Positions 11,766-22,243 of a stretch of DNA of 64,000 bases are shown in pieces. The stretch's first letter is position 1; each line of letters opens with the position of its first letter. The translations under genes were made by a program, and so were the position numbers. Below the pieces are notes generated by a model that ran no database searches, was not told the origin of the DNA, and saw nothing but the letters and a program-made list of their open reading frames with translations. Source of the stretch: Tanypteryx hageni (lineage: Eukaryota; Arthropoda; Insecta; Odonata; Petaluridae); NCBI GenBank assembly GCA_028673005.1, contig CM054112.1, positions 25,843,624 through 25,907,623 on the forward strand, written 5' to 3'.

Positions 11766-12591
11766 AATAATCTTCTTGGTTACTCACAAACCTAGCAACG
11801 GTGTGATTTTTTGGGTCCCTGGCGCAAAGTAATTCCTTGCAAACCCGGCCCCGTTTCCTTTCCACCTTAGGATTAGTGCTTGTGCGATTGAGTGAGTGAA
11901 TGTGTGAGTGACATCAGGTCCCTGGCATGGAGTAACAACCTCTAAACCTGTAAGTTTATAATTTTTATTGTCTTTTGCCTTTTCCTGCCTCTCCCCCCTC
12001 CCCCCTTTTTTTCATCGTGTGTCTAATTTTGAAATTTACGGTCAAGGAGTTAATTCTATTTAACATCAATTTCGCCGTAGTCTCCACCTTTACTTATTTG
12101 GTTACTGATGTAAATAAGATCTGATATAATTACAAAATACACTACTGAACTCAAGTGAGATATGTTTTCAATAATTTTTGATTGTTTGGTTGATTAAAGC
12201 TGATTAGAAAATAAATCGGTAAATAAAAATTTCATGTTTCCCTGGCATAATTTCTGATATATTGTTTTGCAGGATTTAGTGATTAAAATTACATAATGTT
12301 TATTGATGCGACAACTAAGGGAAGAAGAAATCTTTATAGACAGAGATATAATCAGGTCATTGTGTTTTGCTGTTTTATGGTGTGCGTTCGTTCAAATTAT
12401 ATCATATAGTTTCAAATATTCCATCACACAAAACATGCCTATTTGTGATACATTGTACACTTCATAACTTGTTTTGTTTCATTACCAGCCAGCACCAAGA
12501 ACCCCAACTCACACATGTACGAGGCAGGAAGGGCAGAAGATACTTAACTGCTTTGTCTGATAGGGCTGAATACTCTGGACGAACGCTCAAC
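11766..12591. other. Non-coding stretch with a short local repeat
   Basis: No gene. GGTCCCTGGC and about 20 similar following bases occur at 11814 and again at 11917, a diverged tandem unit of about 103 bp. A polypyrimidine run lies at 11990-12010. The rest is AT-rich with nothing recognised. Confidence 0.45.
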
Positions 12592-13631
12592 CTAAATGAT
12601 TTCTGTCATTTGCTCAAATGCTGTTTTCCAGAAGCCATCTGAATTGAGCTCTAAGAACTGTTCTTCTGCATTTGTGAGGTTATTTGGCGATGTTTGGACA
12701 CTGATATGGAAAGGGTTCCTTACCCACTCAAAGCTGCTTCCAGTTCAGGGAAGTGCTTATGAAGACGTTTCTTCACGCTTTTCAAATGCTTCTTAATAAC
12801 TTGCAACATATCAACATCGAGTTCTTTAGCTGAGTTAATCACTAAGCCATGAAGAGATGGAAAGGAATCCAATTCGTCATGACTAAGGCATTTGCCCCAC
12901 AGCTCCAATTTTGCGATCATCACACTCACTTTGTCTTGAACATGGAATATGGATATGAACTTGCCTTGCAAGGATAGATTTAGGCTGTTCAAATGAGCAA
13001 AGATATCTGCAAGGTATGCTAATTTACATAGCCATTTCTATTCACAGAAATGGTTTCGCAGGTTTCATCAAGAAAATCGTGAAGTTCTTCTCTCAGTTCA
13101 AATAGGCGAGTAAGGACTTTTCACACATGAAAGTCAATCTACTTCGGTGTGAAATAGCTGTGTGTAGTCACTGCCCATCTTATTTGACAGGAGAACACAA
13201 TCAATTGCTTTGTCTCCAACCATCCCTTTTGCCATTACAATGATCACAGGTGTTACTAGTGTCTCGCCAATCACCTCAGCAGCTCCTGACTTAGCTATTA
13301 AGTACAACACAATATATGAGGCTTCCAATGCTTTCATATTTTCACCTTCCGTCACACTGAGCATTGTTTTCTGAGACTTTTGGAGAGCCTTGTGCTTATT
13401 TTTGAAGAATTCTACTGGTTTTCCATGGTATTTTTTATGTTTGCAATCGAAATGGTGCTTGAGGTTGGAAGGTTTCATACTATCATTTATTAGAGGCTCA
13501 TAACAAACCACATTTACTGGAATAGGTTCTGCCTCATCGCCAGTCCACAAAAATCCCAATTTAAGATAATCTTCATCATATTTACAGGCTCCTTTTGTTT
13601 TCTTTGCAGCTGATACTTGCATTTCCTTCAC
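12592..13631 (-). pseudogene. Internally deleted hAT transposase, ZBED5/SCAND3-like
   Basis: Minus strand. The start ATG at 13631 opens a 165-codon frame with YDEDYLKLGFLWTGDE, a BED-like finger where NVVCYEPLINDSMKPSNLKHH replaces the usual first cysteines in part, and EVIGETLVTPVI. Then the frame jumps from CVLLSNKMG directly to LFHTEVDWL, which in full-length relatives lies some 300 residues later. The catalytic core with the first Asp is therefore deleted. After frameshifts the end continues as [49 protein letters not shown] and WVRNPFHISVQTSPNNL, stopping at a TAG at 12592-12594, before the dimerisation domain would be complete. It is related to but distinct from the copy at 10196. Confidence 0.85.
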
Positions 13632-13725
13632 AATTTTCTATTGTATGTTTCAAAGATCCTATTATTATCAACTGATCCATCGTAAAGGGATTTAACAAAA
13701 AACACAAAAAGAGAGAAATTTTATA

Positions 13726-14539
13726 TATTAATGCACTACACTCAGAAACATGTGTTACTTGCTACGATCTTTTGGCTACTAGTAGTAGCAGTAATTCACA
13801 TCATTCATTATAAGTAGGGTGCATGTGCATCTACCAGAAAGATAACTGCGCCGCAGACCCTGCATTATCATACTTCAGAGGCTTTGGCCAGCACCTGCTG
13901 CTGCACATTTGCCAGATGTTGCCGAACGCATCGTATTGGTTGGTAATAATGTAAACCTGTATATTTATATGTATTTCTACATCTACACCATTCTTATCTC
14001 CTGATTTTTACTATTTTTTCTGCTGCGTATCCCTTGAAATCTTTTGTATACCACACTTTCGGAAACACTGCGCTAGAAATTATATATGTATATAATTTAT
14101 CTGATATTCAAAGCCATAAAATCTTATAATTCCTTTGTTCCATAGAATAAATTGTAATATGCCTAATCACTGGACGTTAGTCATAGAACATGTTTAATTG
14201 TCAAGTAGTTTTTTGCAAGTAAATAACGTAATCACTATTATTTGAATTGAGACCATAAGGTATTTTCTGTCTCATAATCCATTAATAACATAAAAGAATG
14301 TATTGAGAAATTAATTAAGTTCATAATAAATATTCAAGAGCACTTGAATTGGAGACACCTGAGACAAGTATTTTGTAAGTGCTTGTTCTTAAATTTTTAC
14401 AGCCATAAGACAAGCTTGATAATTCCCTGTTGAATAATAAATATTGTTTGACTTTTTCCTCAGTTAGGAAGTTCTGTATTGGAAGGTTACAGTGTTTTAG
14501 AACATGTACAATAACTCTTTAATTATATTCTATATTCTA
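13726..14539 (+). repeat. 0.8 kb direct repeat, copy 2
   Basis: Same orientation as 141-949, offset 13585 bases, with no gap over the first 799 bases and four differences seen. Near the right end it carries 5 extra bases (ATATT). It lies just upstream of the start codon of the minus-strand hAT remnant, separated by 94 bases. No EED exon follows it, so only intron-type sequence was copied. Confidence 0.9.
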
Positions 14540-15275
14540 TTTTATGGCGAATGTTGTCCTATATCCAGATAAATTATTTAATTTATTCCGCACGTATACA
14601 AGCTAAAGAGATAAAAATGTTCTTTAATTGTATTCATCAAAATAATCTTTGCAACATATGTTAACAAATGAGCAATACTCTTGAATAAATTTCATAGGAG
14701 CATCTATAAGTCTTTGCTGTTTGATTATCTTTTCTTTCCTCACTTTCATTCTTCGTCTTTTCTTGCAAGCGGAGCTGCAATGGGGTAGACACCTAGTAAT
14801 AGTTTTTAAAATAAAGGAATGGTTGATTTCCCAACAAAGAAACTTAACCTTATATACTTTTGAGAGTATTATTTCCCTACTTGGTGATTAATTTATATGT
14901 TGAATCAATGTCTTTGTCAAAGGCAGTTATATTACCCACAGGGAAAAAATTAAAGCGATATAAATTTCAAAATTAATATCATACAAGGCATTAATTTTTT
15001 ACATGCTTAAATCTCTTAAAAGAAGAGTATTATTATATTAAACCCTCTTAACACTTTCAAGCTGGGTCGTATTTACCAAGATTACTGAAATTAGAGATAT
15101 TTTAATATAACCTATTTATTTCTATATGAATGTTAAATTATTAAATTCATTCGGTAAAAACACGACTTTGGTTAATTTAAGTTTTAGTAAATGAAAATGG
15201 ACATAAAACAAAATAAATTAACAAAAGGCATATATTATTGATCAGAAAATAAATAAAAAACAAATCAATAGAAAT
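14540..15275. other. AT-rich non-coding stretch
   Basis: Nothing recognised on either strand; no frame of length, no terminal repeats found. Confidence 0.4.
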
Positions 15276-15400
15276 GTGAAAAGAAAAGGGTATCAATTAA
15301 CAGTTATACACATTACTGAGTATTTAATAATGTTAAAGAGAGCCGTCATAAGTGAGTTTTTCTGGGGCTGCCAGTTGTATAGGACCGGCCCTGGCTGTAA
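15276..15400. mobile_element. hAT-like 3' end fragment
   Basis: About 110 bases, ending in GGACCGGCCCTGG, match 19240-19360 with moderate divergence. Shared features are the run TTAACAGTTAT-like start, TACTGAGTATTTA, and GGGGC-GCC-AATTGT/AGTTGT near the end. The end resembles hAT termini of the CAGGGGCGG type read backwards. It is a solitary fragment. Confidence 0.4.
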
Positions 15401-15441
15401 TTGTCTGGCATTTTTTGTACAGGTAGAAAATGACTATACAG

Positions 15442-15713
15442 CAGTGATTCTCAAACTTTTTTGAGCCGCGGCACACTTTAAAAGATAAAGAGGGTTTTGC
15501 AGCACCAGTCTTGTGACAAGCTTTATATAGTTTCAGATACGGATATTACAACCTTTGGATACATCCATTTGTTGATGCTATTACATAATTTATTAAAAGA
15601 AAAATTATTGCCCTAATTACCCACCAACACACGCAAATCATGGATTTATTTACTAAACAAAGTTTTTCACAACCCCTAAATATCTACTGTGGCGCACAGT
15701 TTGAGAACCGCTG
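15442..15713. mobile_element. hAT-type MITE inserted at the edge of an IS630-type element
   Basis: A 272-bp element. The left end is CAGTGATTCTCAAAC and the right end on the other strand CAGCGGTTCTCAAAC. It is flanked by CTATACAG on both sides (15434-15441 and 15714-15721), the 8-bp duplication of hAT elements. The right duplication contains the TA and the first CAG of the IS630-type element that starts at 15719, so the MITE inserted exactly across that boundary after the other element was in place. No coding sequence. Confidence 0.9.
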
Positions 15714-15718
15714 CTATA

Positions 15719-16945
15719 CAGGGTGGCGCTTAAGTTGCTTTACCGAAGAAATAACACCAATAATTGACGAACACCTTTATTTATTCTATATAATATGAAA
15801 AATCTTTCATATAAACTGTTCAAAATGGCTTCCATTATGCTTCAGATACATTTTGCACCTTTCAATAACAGAAAAGCAAATAGCTCTGCATAGATCTTCA
15901 TTATTGTTAATGTCTCCAAAATTTTCTAGTATGTTAGCCTTTAATTACATTAGATAGATAGGTTTTTGTTCATAAACTCTCTCCTTGAGTATTCCCTATA
16001 GCGGATAGTGAGATGGGGTGAGATCAGGCAACCTCAGCGTCCGCCCTAACTTGCCACGATGCTCTATCCATTGAATAAAAAAATATTCACTCAAAAAGGC
16101 TCTAACATTTTGTTCAAAATGAGGTGGCGCTCCATCTTGTTGACAAATCACATTAGGTATAGGTAAATCACCAGCATCTTGAAGAACAGGAATCACCATT
16201 GTCTGTAGTAGCTTTAGAGAATCGTTTGATCAAAAAAGAAAGGGCTAATTATGCCTTTTGGCCAGATCCCTGCCCAAATGGTTACACCTGTTACATTAAG
16301 CTCATGTTGTATTACCTCGTGGGAATTATGTGTGATCCAATACACAGCTGTGGTGATTCACTTTTCCATTTGTTTTGAATGTCACTTCATCTGTCCACAG
16401 AATTGTTTTTATGAATTTTGAATCAGGTTCATGCATTGAAACAAGCCATTTGCAAAATTCAATCCATCTATCAGGATTATCTTCAGTTAATACCTGTAAC
16501 AAGTGAGGTCTGTGTGGATGGAGGTCTTGTTTGAGCAGTATCCGGTGAAGGCTGTACAATGAAATCCCAAGTTCACTATCAGCTCGTCTTTTAGACTTTC
16601 TTGGGCTCTGGGAAAAAGCATGAGTAACTCTCCTTACAGTAACTACATTTATGACAGCCTTTGGCCCACCAGGACATTTTAAATCTTCAAGACCTCCTGT
16701 CTCTTCAAACCTTTTATTCAGATTATGGATGGCTTGCCTGGATGGTGGTTGGGTATTGGGAAACTTTTCGCTAAAACCTGAAATGACTTGAGCAGACTTT
16801 TTATTCATTTGCCACCACTTCTGTATAAGAAAAACACTTTCTTCTTTCTTATTCATTTTAAGGATTGTCTGGAATAGAAAAAATGTAAATATTTCTTGGT
16901 AAAGCGACTAACCATTCTCGGTAAAGCAACTTATGTGCCACCCTG
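15719..16945. mobile_element. IS630/DUF4817-type transposon, nearly full length
   Basis: Length 1227 bp. Terminal inverted repeats begin CAGGGTGGCGCTTAAGTTGC on the left and CAGGGTGGCACATAAGTTGC on the right, each followed by TTTACCG. A second GGTAAAGCGACT-type word sits just inside the right end. It is flanked by TA at 15717-15718 and 16946-16947. The interior is almost entirely one transposase gene on the minus strand. The left target TA is also part of a later hAT MITE duplication. Confidence 0.9.
15807..16856 (-). pseudogene. DUF4817/DDE_3-type transposase, frameshifted
   Basis: Cut-and-paste transposase of the IS630/Tc1/mariner superfamily. From the ATG at 16856: MNKKEESVFLIQKWWQMN and FPNTQPPSRQAIHNLNKRF form the N-terminal helix-turn-helix of DUF4817 type. 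SKRRADSELGISLYSLHRIL is the second DNA-binding segment. The first catalytic Asp lies in ILWTDEVTFKTNGKVNHHS. A frameshift follows near 16345, and the frame continues as VYWITHNSHEVI and GVTIWAGIWPKGIISPFFFD. A further change leads to VICQQDGAPPHFEQNVRAFL, with the second Asp, and RLPDLTPSHYPL. The last part, CKMYLKHNGSHFEQFI, ends at a TGA at 15807-15809. Stops interrupt the DDE domain, so this copy is inactive although almost complete (about 345 codons). Confidence 0.9.
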
Positions 16946-17459
16946 TATTTACAGCAATACCCCACTATGCATTTCCCAATAATTACATCCTTTTGGATAT
17001 GTCATCAATGGATTTATTGCTGTGTTTGCATATGCATTATTTCTGAATTTGAAATTTTTAACTTGGAAATATCAAATTCACAATATTAGTTATAAAATCC
17101 CTTTTCAGCAGTTTTTCAGAAAAATGACAATAGAAGCGAGTATAATAAAAAAACATTTCATCTGCAAATTTCATAGTTTGCTTTTTGTATCCACTGCGTT
17201 AACTAAGCAGCCCTGGGCGTCCGCTGGGAGAGGCAAGGGGGCAGTTGCTTCCCTCTGGATCAGGCTTGTGTCAAGGGAAAACAACCATTTATGTCTGGTT
17301 AGGTCGGGATTAACGCGGTAATTTTTATGATGTCAGGCAAGCAAGTAGGGACCCTCTGCAATAGGCTTGAAACAAACCACGAAAATATTAATCCCACCAA
17401 ACACGAATGTGGCCTATCCCCTTGCCCCTCTCCCCCGAAAAAGTTCCAGCGGATGCCCA
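16946..17459. other. Non-coding stretch between two transposons
   Basis: No gene recognised. The open frame at 17022-17321 has no family features and a mixed composition, and I do not support it. Confidence 0.4.
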
Positions 17460-18257
17460 TTACGGTGGTTCTTATTTACTCTTGATTAAAATTCTTTTTC
17501 GAATTTTTTGTCGGGACACCCTACAGAATGGTTCCAACTAATTCAAAACTGATCCCTGCAAAGTTTGGACTAGATCGGATAACGGGAAAACGTACCCCTG
17601 GCCCTTACTTTTTGTAAATTTCAAGTGATTTCGCATTAAACTCGTAAATGTTTTTTAGAAAACTTCTTAAGGTTTAAATATGATTTTTAATGAAGAAAAA
17701 GCAAAATTTAATGATAAACAGGTCGTCTATTCGTCGCGGTCGATAGCGTTTACGTAAAGAAAGAGCAGATATTCTTTAAAAACAATTCAAAACATCCAAA
17801 TTACAAGTATTAGTTGTCGTACATTGCGATGGGAATCTGCTTCCAGCTTCAAAAGTTAACCATCACCCGAAATTTTAGTTTATGTACATCCGAAGCTAGT
17901 ACGAAAGATAATACTGCAACATATATAGCTAGATAAAAATGGGAAAGTTTAGTCGTGATAACTAAACCTGCAAATCGGTCAAACCTAACTTTAAATAAAC
18001 GTATCTACATATTTACATTATCGGTAATTTGGGATTACTACTTTAAAATAAATTATATAACATAAATACATCAATATTTTTTTACCTTAAGTATAATTTT
18101 GAATTTTCTCCTAAATTTTTACGACGTATGTAGGGCACACGAGTGCCGTCCGGGGCGCTAAATTGTAGAGTACGAACTGTAACAAAACTGAGGGGGAGAG
18201 GAGGAATCGCATGATTTTTCCCGGATTCGATTAGAAGATTAAATAGGAATACAATTA

Positions 18258-19121
18258 CAGTAATACCTCGATATACAAATACTTGATTTACGAAGTTTCG
18301 CAATAACGAACTTTTTATTGGACATCTATTTTTTGTTTGCCATCAGCAATACATATAACTAACGTTAGCGTTAATAACATACTAACATTTTTACCAAGAA
18401 CTGGTAAGTTTATATGGGGAATATTTAATAAATTTTCCGCGGGCCCCGACATTTTTCTCTCGCGATTGCGCACCGTCCCCGACCACCCGAAATTTTTTAA
18501 GGGCCTTTTCGATTTTTTCCGGGGCGACGCACTCCCAGCGACCTCCTCCCCGGGATGCGGATTTTTTTCCCAGGATCCTCGATTTCATACACGGGTCCAG
18601 GCTTTTTTTCTCCGAACTACGGACTCGCAGCTACGACCCGGAATTAATTCGGGCTTCTTGGAGAAATTTATGCGGGGTTCTCGGACTTTTTTCCTAAGCG
18701 ACGCGCTCCGAGCGGTCTCGCTACGACCTCCCTCCCCGGGATGCGGATTATTTCCTGCGTCCCTCGATTTCTTACGTGGGTCCTGGCGTTTTTTACTCCT
18801 ATCAACGGACCATTAGCTACGACCCGGAATTTTTTCGGGCTTCTTGGAGGTATTTCCGGGGTTCCGGATTTTTTCTCGGGTCGACGCACTCCGCGTTCAC
18901 CCCGGGCTTCCTCTCTCGCGCCACGCCCCGGGACGCGGATTATATAATTTACCACCCTTTAAAAATGTGATAATTAATTAATAAAAGATTTATGCTGTAA
19001 GATGTTACGTTATAAAGATTGGGAACGCACCCCATTGTAGTCATGTTATTCGATACACGAAGTTTCAATATATGAACGAAGTTTTAGGAACGCATCTACT
19101 TCCTATATCGAGGTATTAGTG
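18258..19121. mobile_element. Non-autonomous TIR element with GC-rich tandem array
   Basis: Left end CAGTAATACCTCGATATAC, right end on the other strand CACTAATACCTCGATATAG. Both continue with TACGAAGTTTCG / ACTTCGTGTATCG-type words, so the inverted similarity extends beyond the first 20 bases. It is flanked by TA (18256-18257 and 19122-19123). The termini resemble Tigger/pogo elements. It has no transposase; the interior is an unusual GC-rich array. It is nested in the 3.5 kb element. Confidence 0.82.
18520..18945 (+). repeat. Three diverged copies of a 175-185 bp GC-rich unit
   Basis: The word GACGCACTCC or GACGCGCTCC followed by GGGATGCGGAT or GGGACGCGGAT occurs at about 18523, 18698 and 18882. 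AGCTACGACCCGGAATT followed by TCGGGCTTCTTGGAG occurs at about 18629 and 18810. Runs of T5-T7 alternate with CG-rich blocks. Open frames cross the array on both strands but reflect only its composition. Confidence 0.75.
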
Positions 19122-19154
19122 TATATCGCGAAGTGATAGTGTCGTACTGGAAGA

Positions 19155-19358
19155 TGTGTAGGCCCCCCGCCAAAACATCTTTGAAGTCTCGGAAAAAATT
19201 TTAAGTCCTCACAAAAAAATATGGGCCCCCTTGCAATTTTTGCCTTTTTATTCACATTAATCAACAGTTATTTTTCACAATACTGAGTATTTATTAATGT
19301 TAAAGGGGGCCGACAAAAATAAGTTTGCCTGGGGCCGCCAATTGTCTAGGACCGCCCC
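19155..19358. mobile_element. hAT-like terminal fragment
   Basis: Ends in CCTAGGACCGCCCCTAG-like sequence near 19345-19360, which read on the other strand begins AGGGGCGGTCCTAG, a hAT-type terminus. The 120 bases before it match 15276-15400. Its other end was not found. It interrupts or abuts the start of the transposase remnant at 19359. Confidence 0.4.
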
Positions 19359-20660
19359 TAGATAGACTTCCAGTAATCGTTACGAGTGGAGATATTGAAA
19401 AAATCCTCGGAGTACCAGCATTACAAGCCGGAACGGGAAAAGAACAGGCTTGTGCTGTTTACGAAACTCTTGCTGATTGGGGCCACACAGAAACGGTAGA
19501 GGCGCTATGCTGCGATACAACAGCGACGAACACCGGACTTTTAAAGAGTGCGTGCATTTTGTTGGAACAGTTTCTGGAAAGGGATCTTTTGTATTTACCA
19601 TCATATCTATGAGCTTCGTAGAAGCGTTTTCGATGAGAAAATGACAGAATCTACAGGTCCGAGTGTACAGATTTGTAAACGATTTCAACAGTCCTGGTCT
19701 CATTGTCAGATTGATACCAAAAACTTTAAATCAGGAATCGAAGACAAGAACGTTCGAAATTTTTTACAACACGATTCAAAACAATTCCTCGCATTTGTGA
19801 GATGTACTTTACAAAATCAACAGCCTCGAGAGGATTATAGGGAATTCCTGGAATTGACAGCAGTATTTCTGGGAGATATCCCACCTCGTGGAATATCTTA
19901 TCGCATTCCAGGGGCCATTCATCATGCGAGATGAATGGCAAAAGCTATTCACTGCTTGAAAATGTTCATTTCTTAATCAATTTCAGTTAACCGCGGAAGA
20001 GAAAAGCGCGCTCTCTGATATTTGTATTTTCTCGTCAGCACATCCGTTGAAGCTTGGTTTTGTGCGCATCATGCTGCTGAATTATCGAATCAGGACCTCA
20101 GATTTTTAGAGAAACATTTTTAATACAAAACCGTAGATTCTTATATATCTTGCGTTGCGTTGAACAAATTTCGGAATCATTTATGGTACTTGAGTCCTGA
20201 AGCCGTTGCATTTGCATTTTTTGATCCGAAATTGTCATTTCAATCAAAAAGCAAAATGATTGAAGCTATAAATCGAGAAGCAAGATCATCAAATGAAAAT
20301 GTCAAACGAGTCCAAATAAAAGAAAATGAAATTCCTGAATTGATAGAAAAGAGAATCTAACACTTCGTATCTGCCGAAAGTAGAGAATTTTTCAAAAGAT
20401 TCAACTTAGATGAGCAGTTTCTTGAAACAGATCCTTCAACTTGGTCTGGAAACGACAGTTTCAAAAAAAAATTAAAAATTGTAAATAGGCTGCAAGTTGT
20501 AAACGATACAGCGGAGAGAGGTGTAAAATTAATATAAGATTATAACAAATTGATAACAAAAACGAAGAACAAAAACAGTTCTGCAAATTGTAAGCGATTA
20601 TCGCCGCCTATTTCCCGGCTAAAAAGAGACTTTATCTCAACAATTGTAATGACTAAATAA
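19359..20660 (+). pseudogene. Transposase of an unassigned cut-and-paste family, broken
   Basis: I recognise the pattern as one found in repetitive genes of arthropods and cnidarians but cannot name the superfamily. Visible parts in order: DIEKILGVPALQAGTGKEQ, ALCCDTTATNTGLLKSACIL (with the DTT that is a likely catalytic Asp), YHHIYELRRSVFDEK after a frameshift near 19590, FLQHDSKQFLAFVRC and FRIPGAIHHAR-like residues. Next should be a Trp, but the codon is TGA (19932-19934), then MAKAIHCLKMF. Further damage follows, then LWYLSPEAVAFAFFD, and near the end NDTAERGVKLI, a stop, and DYNKLITK, ending at a TAA at 20660. The N-terminus is lost at the hAT-like fragment. The gene lies between the long inverted repeats and in all likelihood encoded their enzyme. 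Confidence 0.75.
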
Positions 20661-20948
20661 AAAATCTGCTTTTGTGAATAAAAATATGGAATTTTTCACT
20701 TTAAAATGCTTTTACTTCATTAAAAATCATATTTAAATCTTAAGAAGTTTTCTAAAAAAATTCCGAATTTTATGCGAAATTACTTAAAATTTACAAATAC
20801 AAAAGGCACGTTTTCCCTTTACCCGATCGAGCCAAAACTTTGCAGGGATTTTTTTCATTAATTGGAACTGTTCTGGAGGGTGCCCCGAAAATAATTCCAG
20901 GATCTAAAAATAAGGACCACCCTAATAGGCCCATGTAAACAGCATTAT

Positions 20949-21290
20949 TCAACGTATTTTGTTGGTAATGAATAAGAAGGTGTACGACGGTTTTAATAAA
21001 CGTTCCCGATATTGTTTGTCAACAAAGATGATGATGTTGGAATTGCTTTGAGATTCGTCTGCAAGAAAATCCCTTTCACACTCACTTGAGTGATTTTTCA
21101 GAGAATCTGCAGATAACCTCTCTTTCCACCAGCCTAAGTCTTTTGGACAAATTTCTGTCTCGCCGAATGCTAAATTCGTATGAATTTCTTCTGGGAATAA
21201 TTTAAATCTATCTTTTGAGCCCATTTCATTGTCATCGTCTCCAGGGCATTTTAAGATTTTGGCGGCTCTAACCAAAAGTGGTTTTGGCGG
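20949..21290 (-). pseudogene. Unrecognised open frame, probably transposon-derived
   Basis: A frame of about 110 codons on the minus strand containing RAAKILKCPGDDDNEMGS, FKLFPEEIHTNLAFGETE and LGWWKERLSADSLKNHSS. Composition is protein-like and charged. It lies between two transposon remnants and starts next to GGCGGC words typical of hAT ends here. I do not recognise the family, and it could be chance. Confidence 0.25.
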
Positions 21291-21487
21291 CCCTATGCCA
21301 GTTTATTATTTTAGAAGACGCCTAATTGTAACAAATTTGGACATTTTACGTATAAAACAATATTACAGATTAGTCATATACTTTATATAGAAATGTTATC
21401 AAGTTATTGATAATTTTATTTTATACAAACAAATTGTTAACATGTATTATTACAAAAAAGAGAACAAATCATTTTTGTTTATTTATT

Positions 21488-21760
21488 CTAAATAGCCATT
21501 TTTCTTGCTATTTTGCTCGCAAAGTCTGATATTAATTCAGTATATTCTACTGATTGACAAAGTTCATTTTTGACTGAAATAATTGAAAGTCCTATTAATC
21601 TTTCCTGAGCCAATGTAGACCTCAAAACCGGTTTTGTCAGTTTTATCTTAGAAAAACTACGTTCACTGGATGCCACGGTCACTGAAATTGTCAAAAGAAT
21701 TCGTAAAACAATAGAAATATTTGGCAATACCTTATCCAATCCAGGCCTCCCCTGCAATGC
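21488..21760 (-). pseudogene. hAT transposase C-terminus, ZMYM1-like
   Basis: Minus strand. PNISIVLRILLTISVTVASS, then ERSFSKIKLTKPVLRSTLAQ and ERLIGLSIISVKNE form the C-terminal dimerisation domain of hAT transposases, ending SKIARKMAI at a stop at 21488. Everything upstream is replaced by unrelated sequence from about 21750. It is a 3' fragment only, of a different copy from the one at 6304. Confidence 0.8.
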
Positions 21761-22243
21761 GGGAGGGGTGCGAGATTTAGGGGCCCGCAATCATTCAAAC
21801 CGTAACGACTAAGGCGTCTGACGACCGCTTCAAGAACCCGAAAAATGTGCGACTTTAACAATGCGGCTTTATTACGCTGAGAAGAGGCATTTCTCGGCAT
21901 GAAAACCAGTGCAAGATATAGGCTACGATTATCGCTCTTAGGCCAATGTATTTTCTCATGTGTCAACATTTATTAAGTGTTATATATAGCTAGGGAAGAT
22001 TGTTGTGCTTATTTGTGTATATGGTGTGTATTTACTTGTTAAGTAAAGCATGAGGTCTACGTCCACTGTTCAGGCTCCAAAGGATGACGACTTGACTTAA
22101 ATTATCGGTCGGTTCAGTAGTCACTTCATTAGGCCTCCATTATCATCATGAAGTAAGGTTTTGTTTACATATATAGAGTTATATAGGTAGATGTTGGTTG
22201 ACATGAAGCCCCCCCTTATTTTTGACACCACGAGCTGCCCCTG
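21761..22243. mobile_element. Possible hAT-like terminus and flank
   Basis: The right boundary near 22243 reads on the minus strand CAGGGGCAGCTCGTGGTGTC, a hAT-like terminus. Inside is AT-rich sequence with no clear coding region. The left boundary near 21760 has a GC-rich hairpin, CTCCCGCATTGCAGGGGAGG on the minus strand. Element limits are uncertain. Confidence 0.3.

Larger units (their letters stand above)
17460..20925. mobile_element. DNA transposon with 230-bp terminal inverted repeats
   Basis: Left arm 17460-17695 and right arm 20690-20925 are inverted copies with moderate divergence. They start TTACGGTGGTTCTTATTT and TTAGGGTGGTCCTTATTT and share blocks such as CCTGCAAAGTTT, GGGAAAACGT and AAAACTTCTTAAG. 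Between them lie a transposase pseudogene on the plus strand (19359-20660) and two later insertions (18258-19121 and a hAT-like piece near 19155-19358). The flanking bases (ATTA left, TAAT right) do not give a clear target-site duplication. Superfamily not identified. Confidence 0.82.

Noticed and set aside
11814..11950. Satellite array with GGTCCCTGGC units
   Set aside because: Only two diverged units are visible.
18337..18955. Open frames across the GC-rich array (both strands)
   Set aside because: They follow the tandem units and have no stop because of base composition; the residues repeat with the DNA units and resemble no protein.
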